64,000 bases of DNA from Rutpela maculata (Eukaryota > Arthropoda > Insecta > Coleoptera > Cerambycidae). Location of the stretch: assembly GCA_936432065.2 (NCBI GenBank), contig OW386285.2, forward strand, positions 260,532,317-260,596,316. Reading direction: 5' to 3'. Every line of letters starts with the position of its first letter. Within the stretch, counting starts at the first letter, position 1. Under the pieces are notes generated by a model. The model did not search any database, was not told the DNA's origin, and saw only the letters and a program-made list of their open reading frames with translations. Position numbers and translations under genes: made by a program. This document shows, piece after piece, positions 20,576 to 29,933 of this stretch.

Positions 20576-22647
20576 TTTCCATCGAACCTAGAACCGAACA
20601 AGTTTTCAAATTAAGATGTAATCTAACAAATACTGATGCTATACTGCTAGCTCAGGAAGTAGAAAAGGTCAGATTACCTAACGCTATAGTTAAAGTAAAT
20701 GAAAAAGGTGAATTTCTAACTTCCGTAATTAACGCCAATGCTATACCTAAGATAATTGACTTTTCAGACTTAAAATTAGAACCAGTTACGCATTTCGATT
20801 TAGCTTGCAATATAAATATTTCAAACACGAATTTGAATGAATTACAAAACGATGCCACAGACAGGCTGTGCGAAATTCAGAACCAATTACGTCTAGAACA
20901 CCTCAACGACGAAGAAAGAGAATCGATCGTAAATTTATGTCTCAAATTTTCAGACATCTTCTACCTAGAAGGTGACTCCTTAACATTTACAAACGAAATA
21001 AAGCATTCAATAGACACTAACAATGCCAAACCAGTTTTCACTAAATCATACAGGTACCCCCAAATCCATAAGGAAGAGGTTAAACGTCAAATGACAGAAA
21101 TGCTTAATCAAGGCATAATTCAGCCGTCCATCTCACCCTGGTCCTCCCCAGTATGGGTCGTACCAAAGAAGCTTGACGCCTCAGGCAAACAAAAATGGAG
21201 AGTCGTAATCGACTACCGAAAACTTAATGAGCTAACCATTAATGACAAATACCCGTTACCTAATATTTCAGATCTCCTCGATCAATTAGGGAAGTGTGAA
21301 TATTTCACCACTTTAGATCTTGCGTCTGGTTTTCACCAGATTGAAATTAGTAAAGAAGACATCCAAAAGACAGCATTTTCTGTGGAAAACGGCCACTACG
21401 AATTTGTTCGTATGCCGTTTGGGTTGAAAAATGCACCCTCCACCTTCCAACGCGTTATGGACAACATTCTGTTAGGCATTCAAAATGAACGCTGTCTCGT
21501 GTACATGGATGACATAATAATATATTCACCCACTATTCACGAGCACATTTCCAGACTTACAGAGGTCTTTAAAAGGTTAAGGAAAGCCAATCTTAAAATC
21601 CAGCCAGATAAGTGCGAATTTCTAAGGAAAGAAGTAGCTTACCTAGGTCACCTTATTACCCAAGACGGAGTCAAACCGAATCCCTCAAAAATTGACTGTA
21701 TCCGAAACTTTCCAGAACCTAAGACACAAAAAGAGATTAAATCCTTTTTAGGATTGGCCGGTTATTACAGGCGCTTTATTTCCAACTTCGCAAAAATTTC
21801 TAAACCTCTTACTAAGCTTCTGCAGAAGGACATTCCATTCAATTTTGATTCGAATTGCAAAAATTCCTTTCAAGATCTGAAAACCGCACTAACGTCAACC
21901 CCTATTTTGATTTACCCAAACTTCGATGATACCTTTCTCCTAACAACCGATGCTAGCGCATACGCCATTGGAGCCGTGCTATCGCAGGGACCCATAGGTA
22001 AAGACCTCCCAATAGCCTACGCATCGCGAACCTTATGTAGCGCGGAAACAAAGTACTCTACGATAGAAAGAGAGCTATTAGCTATCGTATGGGCAGTCAA
22101 ACATTTCAGGCCGTACCTTTTCGGACGAAGATTTAAACTTATCACCGACCACCGACCTTTGACTTGGCTCTTTTCGATTAAAGATCCCGGTAGTAGGCTC
22201 GCACGCTGGCGCCTCAAGCTCGAGGAATATGATTACGAGATCATATACAAGCCAGGCAAAATTAACAAAAATGCGGACGCCCTATCCCGCATTAAAGTCA
22301 ATCACATACAAAAATGCGTAGCGTTTCACAATAATGTAGAAAATTTAGATGATCCGCCTGACCCAGAAAACACGCCCGATGACGAAGACGTACCACCCGA
22401 ACAAGTAGCCCAAGAGTACGAAACGTTCGAAAAATTATATCAGACAACATCCCTAATCGATTACTCTAAAATTCGATTCTCAAATAACCAACTACTCGAC
22501 AAAGACCATAAACATATAATCACATTCTTTCAGCAAGACAGCCTGCAGGACTTTCACTATAAAATTATAGAGGATATCCTTGAAGAAAATCCCGATTTTT
22601 CTAATAATAAAATCAACACCGTGTCTAGCAAAACAGTAAAAAAATAG
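20443..22647 (+). CDS. pol: Pol, reverse transcriptase and RNase H segment
   Basis: The RT starts around the WVVPKK and VVIDYRKLN blocks (about 21150-21220) and carries the LDLASGFHQI motif and the catalytic YMDD (CLVYMDDIIIYS, near 21500). The RT connection domain (FLGLAGYYRRFI) is followed by RNase H, with TTDASAYAIGAVLSQG, the ERELLAIVWAV block and TDHRPLTWLF. All the key acidic residues I looked for are present. The frame ends at an in-frame TAG (22645-22647) before the integrase, which lies in the same frame. In errantiviruses the domain order continues without a stop, so this TAG is a likely disabling mutation. Confidence 0.93.
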   Translation: MHNRHKKLTTNYKTIPLFKAGDEASETPTIIKNTHFNENFTKNIISIEPRTEQVFKLRCNLTNTDAILLAQEVEKVRLPNAIVKVNEKGEFLTSVINANAIPKIIDFSDLKLEPVTHFDLACNINISNTNLNELQNDATDRLCEIQNQLRLEHLNDEERESIVNLCLKFSDIFYLEGDSLTFTNEIKHSIDTNNAKPVFTKSYRYPQIHKEEVKRQMTEMLNQGIIQPSISPWSSPVWVVPKKLDASGKQKWRVVIDYRKLNELTINDKYPLPNISDLLDQLGKCEYFTTLDLASGFHQIEISKEDIQKTAFSVENGHYEFVRMPFGLKNAPSTFQRVMDNILLGIQNERCLVYMDDIIIYSPTIHEHISRLTEVFKRLRKANLKIQPDKCEFLRKEVAYLGHLITQDGVKPNPSKIDCIRNFPEPKTQKEIKSFLGLAGYYRRFISNFAKISKPLTKLLQKDIPFNFDSNCKNSFQDLKTALTSTPILIYPNFDDTFLLTTDASAYAIGAVLSQGPIGKDLPIAYASRTLCSAETKYSTIERELLAIVWAVKHFRPYLFGRRFKLITDHRPLTWLFSIKDPGSRLARWRLKLEEYDYEIIYKPGKINKNADALSRIKVNHIQKCVAFHNNVENLDDPPDPENTPDDEDVPPEQVAQEYETFEKLYQTTSLIDYSKIRFSNNQLLDKDHKHIITFFQQDSLQDFHYKIIEDILEENPDFSNNKINTVSSKTVKK

Positions 22648-23880
22648 ATCTTACCATATTTCGACTCAATGTCAGCGATATTACAACTCTTCGTTACGAT
22701 ATACAAAAACCAAAATGACATTGATCAATCTAAAACGTACTACGTCGAAAATAACTTGAATTTGCCCATTCTCGAAATCTTCTCCTTTATATTTAGCGAC
22801 AAAGATATAAAATTAGTAATTTGCCAAGACATTGTAACAAACCCCGATGAAGACCAAATCCCCATAATTCTCAATCAATTTCATGCCGGAAAAAACAACC
22901 TCCACCGCGGTATAAACGAAACCATACGTAGGATAAAGAATAAGTATAATTGGATAGGACTAACAAAAGACGTAGAAAAATTCATAAAAGCTTGTGAAAC
23001 ATGTCAAAAAGCAAAAATCTTACGAAAGAATCTCGATAACCCCTTAGTTATCACCGAAACACCAAGAACTTCTTTCGAACGAATTAACATCGACGTCATG
23101 GAAATTCCCACAAAAAACTACGCACTAACTATTAGAGACGAACTCACTAAATTTACACAAGCATACGCCATACCAGACAAAACCGCGAAATCTATCGCAA
23201 ATACCCTTCTACTTTATTTCCAACACTACGGTACACCCCTCCGTATACATTGCGATTCCGGACGAGAATTCGAAAACCGACTTCTCAAAGACCTTTGCAT
23301 TCTTTACGACATTAAATTAACCCATTCTTGCGTACACCACCCGCAATCTAATGGCTCACTCGAGCGATTTCACGCGACGCTCATGGAAATGATGAGTGCT
23401 AACAAATTAGAGAACCCCAACGAACACCCACTAACTATTTTACCATACGCAGTTATCTGCTACAATAACTCCGTTAATAAGACGCACGGTTTTACCCCGT
23501 ACGAGTTATTATTCGGACACACCGCGAGTCGTCCCCCTGAAACACTTTACAATCAGGAGGAACTGATATCGAAGTACATACGAGATTTGAATAACAGAAT
23601 CTCGCATTACTACAAAATAGCCCGAACAAAAACCCAACTGCAAAAAGAAAAGGCGAAAGCGCGATTTGACAGACACGTAACTGACAATCCATACGAATTT
23701 AAAGAAGGCGACAAAGTCTATGTAAAAGAAAGCCAAATAAAAAATAAACTCCAAAATAAGTTCAACGGACCATTCGAAATTAAAAAAATTCTAAATAACT
23801 CCGCCATACTTTATAATCCCGAAACTAAACACACCACAAAAACCAACTTTGACAGAATGAAGCCATACTTTGAAAATTAA
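22648..23880 (+). CDS. pol: Pol, integrase segment (after in-frame stop)
   Basis: Same frame as RT-RNase H, separated only by TAG at 22645; the first ATG after it is at 22669. The N-terminal HHCC zinc-binding module is visible (FHAGKNNLHRG, then CETCQ). The catalytic core has Asp in INIDVMEIP, Asp in HCDSGREFEN and Glu in NGSLERFHATL. The C-terminal part has a GPFEI-type SH3-like segment. It ends at TAA 23878-23880. A free-standing integrase translated from 22669 is unlikely; it would need readthrough or a functional relative in trans. Confidence 0.9.
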   Translation: MLPYFDSMSAILQLFVTIYKNQNDIDQSKTYYVENNLNLPILEIFSFIFSDKDIKLVICQDIVTNPDEDQIPIILNQFHAGKNNLHRGINETIRRIKNKYNWIGLTKDVEKFIKACETCQKAKILRKNLDNPLVITETPRTSFERINIDVMEIPTKNYALTIRDELTKFTQAYAIPDKTAKSIANTLLLYFQHYGTPLRIHCDSGREFENRLLKDLCILYDIKLTHSCVHHPQSNGSLERFHATLMEMMSANKLENPNEHPLTILPYAVICYNNSVNKTHGFTPYELLFGHTASRPPETLYNQEELISKYIRDLNNRISHYYKIARTKTQLQKEKAKARFDRHVTDNPYEFKEGDKVYVKESQIKNKLQNKFNGPFEIKKILNNSAILYNPETKHTTKTNFDRMKPYFEN

Positions 23881-25755
23881 TTTATTTTCAAGTTTCTTCT
23901 GCTGCTCAAAGCAGTATCACCCCAATATTCAATTGACACAATCAACAATACCATCGGAATTTACTATCATGAAGAAGATCGCATTGAAATCTCTAACGAT
24001 AAATGGACGCTTTTAGTCTATAAAGATATTGAACCTATAAAGTCGATCCTAGACAATAACAACATTCTAAACAGTATGATAACGACGTTCGAAACGGACA
24101 ACCCCCGCATGACATCTTTTCGGTCAGAAGTTAGAACACACATCAGTCTCTTAACCCAAATTTCACAATCGCTGCAACAAAAAGTTGAAGAAATATTCGC
24201 GGACACTAGACGCTACAAACGAGGTCTTGTAAATGGAATAGGTACATTTTGGAAAGCCATCACAGGTAATCTAGATTCCTCTGATGGAGAATATTATACG
24301 AATTGTATTAATAAACTCACAAACGATGAACATCAAATAGAAAATTTGATGAAAAATCAAATTTCGGTAACAACTTCAGTAATAAAAAGTTTTAATTCCA
24401 CCATTCAAAAATTAAAAATCGATGAGGAAACCTTTAATAAAGACATTAAGGAAATCGAAAATTCAATTTATGATATTTCAGACGACTTGGCGTATATCAA
24501 ATCAAAATTACGAGTACTTGAGCTATGTGAATCTCTGATGGAAAGTTACGTGTTTCTGGAAAACAGTTTAGATAACATTTTAAATTCAATCACGTTTGCT
24601 CGATTGAAAATTTTGCACAGTTCAATAATTGCTCCAAAAGATCTGGTCACTTCATTACAAGAAGTATCTCAATCCCTACATAAAAATAATTTGCCAATAA
24701 CCCCACGAATCTCGAAGGTAGCCCAATATTTTGACATTATAGAGCTCCAAGCTTTTCAAGCTGGATCTAAAATAGTATTTGTTTTGAAAATCCCATTAAC
24801 AGAACCGGAAAGCTGCACCCTTTACCACCTTTATCCCATTCCTATATTGGATAATCGAACAGGACTTCATCACATCCTGTCAACAACGCATAAATACATA
24901 GCGAAAGATGATGATTCACTGTTATTTGTACCGCTCCCGAACCTTGGAAACTGTAAACGTTTGAACCCTAGTGTGAGACTCTGTTCGAATGTGCTTCCGT
25001 ACCCGATAGACAGCGACGCGATATGCAAAGCACAAATATTAAGACAATTAAGTGCAGTGCCCCGGACTTGCCAATCGAATTTATTGTTTGCAAAAGACTA
25101 CAGTGTACAAACATTAAGCAACAATAAATGGTTGATATCGGTTTCAGACAGTCTACCAGTGACCGTGAAATGTAGCAACAGGGACGTTGTTACCAAACTA
25201 ATCTATATAAACTCTATTTTGACATTAAAACCAGAGTGTAGTGCTTTCATAGGCAGCACCAGAGTCCATGCATCGACACAACAACAGGAGAACATCACCT
25301 ACAGCAATCATCCAGTGCAGATACCATACGATTGTTGTAACCATCTACCGGAGAAATCCAAACTCCCGACTCTGAAACCCCTGAAATTAAGTAACATCAA
25401 CACGGACGATTTAAACATCGCAAAGCACAAACTAGATCAGTACTCTGACGATCTAGACAAACTTATCAACGAACCATTTGTAACCAAAAATATATCCTGG
25501 TTCACCTATTTTATTATAACCCTAATTGTAATACTCATTATTTTATTTATAATTTGTAAGTGTAAGAAAAGAAGAAGAGACACTAGAATCGTTTCCCCAT
25601 CAGATGACCAACCACCACAACCTCCACAACCATCGAGGTCCAGGATATTCGGCGGATACGGACGTCTAATCCCCAAAAGAAGACCAAGCGTAAACATACG
25701 AGAATCACTGGAAGATATTGAACTGAATCCTAGTTTTAGTAAGAACTACGCTTAA
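23881..25755 (+). CDS. env: Env, baculovirus F-like envelope glycoprotein
   Basis: The frame is open from directly after the integrase stop; its first ATG is at 24076, but the upstream open part contains a signal-peptide-like hydrophobic run (FLLLLKAVS) and no ATG. Errantivirus env is normally made from a spliced mRNA, and pyrimidine-rich acceptor-like sites occur around 23881-23920. Visible features are a furin-type site RRYKR followed by a Gly-rich fusion-peptide-like start (GLVNGIGTFW), long coiled-coil stretches, several Cys, N-glycosylation sequons, and near the C-terminus a transmembrane helix (WFTYFIITLIVILIILFII) with a basic cytoplasmic tail. The reading frame shows no internal break after 24076. 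Function is inferred from family likeness only. Confidence 0.88.
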   Translation, partial: FIFKFLLLLKAVSPQYSIDTINNTIGIYYHEEDRIEISNDKWTLLVYKDIEPIKSILDNNNILNSMITTFETDNPRMTSFRSEVRTHISLLTQISQSLQQKVEEIFADTRRYKRGLVNGIGTFWKAITGNLDSSDGEYYTNCINKLTNDEHQIENLMKNQISVTTSVIKSFNSTIQKLKIDEETFNKDIKEIENSIYDISDDLAYIKSKLRVLELCESLMESYVFLENSLDNILNSITFARLKILHSSIIAPKDLVTSLQEVSQSLHKNNLPITPRISKVAQYFDIIELQAFQAGSKIVFVLKIPLTEPESCTLYHLYPIPILDNRTGLHHILSTTHKYIAKDDDSLLFVPLPNLGNCKRLNPSVRLCSNVLPYPIDSDAICKAQILRQLSAVPRTCQSNLLFAKDYSVQTLSNNKWLISVSDSLPVTVKCSNRDVVTKLIYINSILTLKPECSAFIGSTRVHASTQQQENITYSNHPVQIPYDCCNHLPEKSKLPTLKPLKLSNINTDDLNIAKHKLDQYSDDLDKLINEPFVTKNISWFTYFIITLIVILIILFIICKCKKRRRDTRIVSPSDDQPPQPPQPSRSRIFGGYGRLIPKRRPSVNIRESLEDIELNPSFSKNYA

Positions 25756-25782
25756 AAAGTTGATTCACAGCATCAACTTTTT
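25754..25782 (+). other. Perfect hairpin between env stop and polypurine tract
   Basis: An 11-bp stem AAAAAGTTGAT / ATCAACTTTTT with a 7-base loop starts one base before the env stop codon ends. It could form in the RNA next to the plus-strand primer region. Confidence 0.7.
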
Positions 25783-25787
25783 TATAT

Positions 25788-25797
25788 GAAGGGGAGC
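25788..25797 (+). promoter_or_regulatory. Polypurine tract
   Basis: GAAGGGGAGC directly precedes the 3' LTR, the position and composition expected for the plus-strand primer. Confidence 0.85.
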
Positions 25798-26256
25798 TGT
25801 TATATTAGATTTAAGAATGTTACATATTAATATTTTATATAAGTCCCTTATCAATTAGTTCGCATAAGTAATTTAATACCAGTGCTGATAATCACGTAAT
25901 TTTAATCCAAATCTTTTCTTTATCTTTTGTAATTTAATATCATCATCCTTTAAAATCACGTACAGTCTGGATTACTCTGCGAACCGCAAATTATTCAAAA
26001 TTATTGTTAACTCAACATAAGATAAACAAACATTATAAATATGACTGAACGACCATAAGCCGTCAGTTAGCATTCTACCGTTAAGCTTATTTTATCATTT
26101 TAAGAACGTTATATAGGTTCTAAGTATTATACGTACTTATACCTAGTAGTGTTAAGTGTAATAAGTACACAAATAATAATAATAATAATAACCTGTAAAC
26201 TTTAAATAATAAAAAATTGTTTTTAAAAAGTGATTATCTTCAAGTCAAATCTAACA
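25798..26256 (+). repeat. 3' LTR, 459 bp
   Basis: The same termini as the 5' LTR. It lacks the 22-bp segment after GCATTCTACCGTTA and has two extra bases in GTTATATAGGTTCT. It is followed immediately by the (TA)n tract. Confidence 0.95.
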
Positions 26257-26281
26257 TATATATATATATATATATATATAT

Positions 26282-26964
26282 ACCCACCTTACATCAAAGG
26301 TGTCACAGACCGAATCTCCAAAGTCCTAAAAACAAACAACATAAAAACAATATTCACAACACAACAGACTATTTCCAACCTTATCAAGTCCCCAAAAGAC
26401 CGAGTCCCTAATGACTCCCATGGCGTTTACGAAATACCTTGCTCCGACTGTCCCCAAACTTACATTGGACAAACAAATAGACGCATTAACAACAGGGTAT
26501 ACGAACATCGCCTAGCAGTCAGAAATACTGACCCTACCTCATCCCTAGCACAACACCGTCTCCAGACTGGATATAACATAGACTTTGACAACACAAAAAC
26601 AATAGCACCTGTATATTTCCGAAAAACACGAACGATCCGCGAAGCAATTGAAATCGAGAAGCGTCCTAATTGTTTAAACAAAAGGGACGACAGTCTTCGA
26701 CTTCCAACTGCTTGGAAATCACTAATATCTCCACTAACTACACAACCCTCACTAACACCACACAGCGACCCTCTTACCACGCGCAATCGTTCCGCATCAG
26801 TGCTCACCACACCCACCAATCCTACTATAAATACCTCACCTCAACCCACAACTCGCCAGTTCTCTCTAAGGACTGAGATTGAGACCTTAGAGACGAACCA
26901 AGGTTCGACCTGGGGAGTAGGCAGATTGAGGCCCCGGACTCGAACCATTCCTTACCCTTCCTAG
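26282..26964 (+). pseudogene. GIY-YIG endonuclease domain fragment of a Penelope-like ORF
   Basis: About 227 codons open in one frame. The GIY-YIG core is GVYEIPCSDCPQTYIGQTNR (about residues 68-87 of the frame from 26230), with the Arg (INNRVYEHR) and the downstream EIEK Glu expected in this fold. A CxxC-type insert within the GIY-YIG module is typical of Penelope-like endonucleases. With no RT domain upstream it cannot retrotranspose by itself. The proline/threonine-rich C-terminal stretch after residue 170 has no domain I recognise. Confidence 0.85.
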
Positions 26965-27007
26965 ACTTCCTATATACCTTTATATTATCGATTCTTCTTT
27001 CTTTTTC

Positions 27008-27045
27008 TCTTGAAAATGGCTCCAAAGTGGGAGCCGAAATGTCGA
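27008..27045 (+). ncRNA. Decayed hammerhead-ribozyme-like motif
   Basis: A GGCTCC / GGAGCC stem with a short loop is flanked on the right by the conserved GAAA core (27036-27039) and a GTC cleavage-type triplet, and on the left by TTGAAAA where the hammerhead core CUGANGA is expected. Hammerhead motifs are known in the terminal repeats of Penelope-like elements. The left core differs at two positions from a functional one, so cleavage is unlikely. Confidence 0.5.
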
Positions 27046-27319
27046 GACTCCAATAATCTCAGACGCGGTTCAACCCGTGAACCTAGTATTTTTCATATTT
27101 TTATATATATACACACATATATATATAGTATATAAAATTTTACATCAAAAAATTAAATGTATGTTTGTTCTTTCTTACAAAATAAATCGAAATTAAATGT
27201 AATACGTTTTTCATTTATTTTGACCTAATAGAATACATGTATACATATGTACAACTAAAAATGTATGCATATTTTAATGAATCCTTGTAACGATGCACCT
27301 GAAAATTAAACCCAAATTC

Positions 27320-27790
27320 CGATCATTGGTCATTACAAGACTGAAAAACTTTTTCATACACAACATTGTTCCAAAACTCCAATGGGCGATAGACATAATT
27401 TAAACAAAACCGAATGCGGGCTTGCTTATGTTCTTTTGTTAATACGGTCTTCTTGGCACTTACACAGTTTTTTAATTTCGATTTTCCTATCCTTCAACTA
27501 GCTGTTGACCTCGATGCTGGAAAATTTGTCATGGACACAGCATCTACTGCTGTTTGAAATGGATTTTCCCTCAAATAGCCAAGGAGCGCTTCATCTTGAG
27601 CGAGATTTGAACTTCTCGGTCGGCCTGAACCCTCTTTTCTCTTTATGATACCTTCCTCCTCCCACCTTTTCTTCACACTCATAACGGTACTTTTATTTAA
27701 GTGATAATGGTTAGCAACTGCTCTGATAGACCATCCCTCTTCAATTTTAGAGAGAATTAGAAGTTTTTCATGTTCAGTTAATTTCGGCAT
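27320..27790 (-). pseudogene. Tc1-like transposase relic
   Basis: From an ATG at 27790 the minus strand encodes MPKLTEHEKLLILSKIEEGW, a paired-like helix-turn-helix (SIRAVANHYHLNKSTV) and the GRPR AT-hook-like linker (GSGRPRSSN). The frame stops at 27494. A second frame then carries KKTVLTKEHKQARIRFCLNY and EFWNNVVYEKVFQSCND, where Tc1 transposases have the first catalytic Asp in a SDE(K)TF block; here that Asp is absent. The remaining catalytic region is missing. Inactive. Confidence 0.83.
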
Positions 27791-27919
27791 TTCGAAAATA
27801 CACTGACACTGACAAATAAATAAAGAATGATTTAATATAGCGAAAAATAGGTGTATGGGATTTTATTGCACAGAAGTGTAAATTTTTTATTTTCGTGTCA
27901 GGACACAAGAAAAGGTTTA

Positions 27920-28065
27920 GGGCCAGTTGTACAAACTAAGTTGAGCCAAGTTCAGCTTGAGCCAAGATCAAAAGCCACGGTTACGATTGTTACAATAATC
28001 GTAACCATGGCTTTTGATCTTGGTTCAAGCTGAACTTGGCTCAACTTAGTTCGTACAACTGGCCC
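27920..28065. mobile_element. PIF/Harbinger-like foldback MITE, 146 bp, TTA target duplication
   Basis: Almost perfectly palindromic: starts GGGCCAGTTGTACAAACTAA and ends with its inverse TTAGTTCGTACAACTGGCCC. Flanked by TTA at 27917-27919 and 28066-28068. The GGGCC ends and TTA duplication are shared with the 373-bp element at 6309, so the two probably used related transposases. Confidence 0.92.
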
Positions 28066-28068
28066 TTA

Positions 28069-28679
28069 AAGTCGTAAAAATCGATGTGCCGATTAACTGT
28101 ATATCAAAGATGATACCTAGATTTTATACTTTGTAGTATAAGGCAACAAAAATCAATATTTAATTTAAGTTCAACACTATACGATCGTTGTAAAAGGAAG
28201 CTATTGGTGAATTAAAACGTCAAGAGTGTCTAGCGGCACATGTAACGGAGCGACATTGATTTGATAAGCCATTGTAAAACTTGAATTATATCTCGAAATT
28301 CAAACTTTAATAGGATCTATTGCACATACTGATCATGTTCATTTATTACTATCCTTTTACGGTTACGGTATAAGCAATACCATTTTGATATTTGGTATTA
28401 CCAACTGATTGTTTCAAATTACATGAAACAAAAAAATCATATAATGCTTCTTTTTCGGTAAAATAATATGTTAACAAACGTCTTGTATATTGTTAATATC
28501 AACACTAAGTACTTGTCTGCATCCATTATATCTTACAATATTTAAGCTCACTAAACAAGTCAGAAGTATAAGTAATAAATAATGATTAATTTGGTTCATC
28601 TGCCCATGCACAGTACATAATATTTTTAAAATAATCTGAATTTGGTCTGGTTCATTTGTTAAATATGCATATGTTTCAG
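28069..28679. other. No gene seen; intron before the pore exon
   Basis: AT-rich intron sequence. The minus-strand 88-residue frame at 28471-28737 overlaps the pore exon antisense and has no features of its own. The acceptor ATGTTTCAG closes the segment. Confidence 0.45.
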
Positions 28680-28855
28680 AAGAAAAAAGGGCAAGGACAC
28701 GGCAGTGTGGGTAATATATTTTAGTGCCATTCATCACAAGTCACTCCTACTATATAACGCCGGGTACGGTAAAAGCTTGCCAACGAATGAAATTGAAATT
28801 GTTATGATATATTCGGTATGGTATGGATCTAGCCTGTTCTGTATTTTTATATTAG
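28680..28855 (+). CDS. HCN/CNG-like channel, pore and S6 exon
   Basis: The exon encodes VWVIYFSAIHHKSLLLYNAG, then YGKSLPTNEIEIVMIYSVW, then S6 (SSLFCIFILG). The GYG of the pore is the potassium-type selectivity filter; HCN channels also carry GYG whereas CNG channels do not, which favours the HCN side. The HKSLLLYN pore helix is divergent. One base (A) at the start completes the Gly codon begun at 7774, and the final G before GTAAG pairs with CA at 31990 to make Ala. Both junction phases fit. Confidence 0.87.
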
Positions 28856-28888
28856 GTAAGAATTCATATTCTGAGATTCATATACATT

Positions 28889-29107
28889 TAAAATGGAAAC
28901 ACCTTTATAACTTTTTTTTTTTGTCCGAGTTGAACCAAATTTTACTGAAATATAGAACAAATTAGGATCTACTTATGGCCAAAAAAACATTCGCCTCTTA
29001 CAAATGCAAAGCCGCCTGCGGTACCAAAATAAATGGAAAAAATAAAGGAATCATGTTAGGCATTTTTTTTATCGGAAAATTTTATTAATGAAAGTTGTTC
29101 AGAATTG
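28889..29107 (+). repeat. Dispersed repeat, left member of an inverted pair
   Basis: Runs from GGAAACACCTTTATAAC through ACAAATTAGGATCTACTTAT and TACAAATGCAAAGCCGCCTG to GAAAGTTGTTCAGAATTG. The inverted partner is at 31700-31935. The outer end of the partner reads GGGCCACACTGTATATGG, so the terminus resembles the end of the 289-bp satellite. Confidence 0.8.
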
Positions 29108-29222
29108 TCCAAAAACCTAGAGTCCAAAATTTCAGCAATATTAAAAAATATTGGAATTTTGTTTAAAACAATGTCAGACTCCGAAAATATCATTTTAATT
29201 GGTTTTTTTCTTTAGAAAATTG

Positions 29223-29516
29223 TAGAGTTGGCAATTTTCCCAAAAATGGGTTTTTTCCTGGGGGAGTTAAAACTCATTTTTGAATTTGCCCCCAATTCTA
29301 ACATATTTTTTAGTGTCAGTCCTCAAAATTTCGTTATTTCATCATTTGGCGTGGGTGCGAATTTGCTCCAAATACCTAATAGTTCTAATAAAGCTAATTC
29401 TAATGAATAGTAATTAAAAAATACTGAAAGGAATTGTTAGTTTGGCTAGAATTGGCGGCAAATTCAAAAATTCCTCCCAGGGAAAAAACCCATTTTTGGG
29501 AAAATTGCCATCTCTA
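29223..29516. mobile_element. hAT-type MITE, 294 bp, target duplication GAAAATTG
   Basis: Ends TAGAGTTGGCAATTTTCCC and inverted GGGAAAATTGCCATCTCTA. 8-bp direct repeats GAAAATTG at 29215-29222 and 29517-29524. Related in sequence (CCCAAAAATGGGTTTTTTCC) to the element at 62712-63170. Confidence 0.92.
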
Positions 29517-29524
29517 GAAAATTG

Positions 29525-29933
29525 TGCTATAATAATTTTGTTTGAAATTAAACGCAAGCTGTCGGGTAGTTGTCAAATAATTTGTATTTTTTTTTAAATT
29601 TTGTCGAAATTTTGGACTTCAAAAACAAAATTCAATGTTTTTTAAAATTGCTGAAATCAAAATTTCAGCTCTAGGTGGACAGTTGGGTTGTTACCCTAAG
29701 TTAAAATTTGAGGAGAATCTATGTTAAACAATAACAATTATTCATAAAAAATCATTAGAAACATGTAGAAGCTGAAAAGAAAGTCTTATAATATTATAAT
29801 ATTAATTACAAAAATACATGCATTTAAAACGGAGATGACATAATAACGGCAGTCTGTAGAGAAGTTAGTTATAAAACGACGAGAAACGGGTACTAATTTA
29901 GAAACTCGCTGATAGCGACGGAGAAAAAAAGAC
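29525..29933. other. No gene seen
   Basis: Intron sequence. The start (to about 29690) resembles, in inverted orientation, the sequence just left of the MITE (29100-29200), so the MITE landed in a repeat. Nothing else recognised. Confidence 0.45.

Larger units (their letters stand above)
17951..26256 (+). mobile_element. Errantivirus-type (Ty3/gypsy with env) LTR retrotransposon, 8.3 kb
   Basis: The complete order is 5' LTR, tRNA-Ser primer site, leader, gag, overlapping protease, RT-RNase H, integrase, env, polypurine tract and 3' LTR. The LTRs start TGTTATATT and end TCTAACA. It sits in a TA microsatellite, so the target duplication is TATA-like and cannot be delimited. The LTRs differ only by two indels, suggesting a recent insertion, yet pol has a frameshift (near 20480) and an in-frame TAG (22645-22647), so this copy is defective as read. 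It lies in the long intron of the channel gene, in the sense orientation. Confidence 0.95.
26257..27130 (+). mobile_element. Penelope-like element, 5'-truncated 3' end with GIY-YIG endonuclease
   Basis: After the (TA)n tract an open frame (about 26282-26964) encodes the C-terminal end of a Penelope-like polyprotein: YIKGVTDRISKVLK and then a GIY-YIG nuclease with GVYEIPCSDC, TYIGQTNRRI and EHR, followed by TIREAIEIEKRPNCLNKRD. It ends with a stop at 26962-26964. The 3' UTR contains a hammerhead-like fold (27008-27045) and the element again ends in a TA-rich tract, consistent with insertion in a TA microsatellite. The reverse transcriptase is missing. The catalytic nuclease frame appears open. 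Confidence 0.88.
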
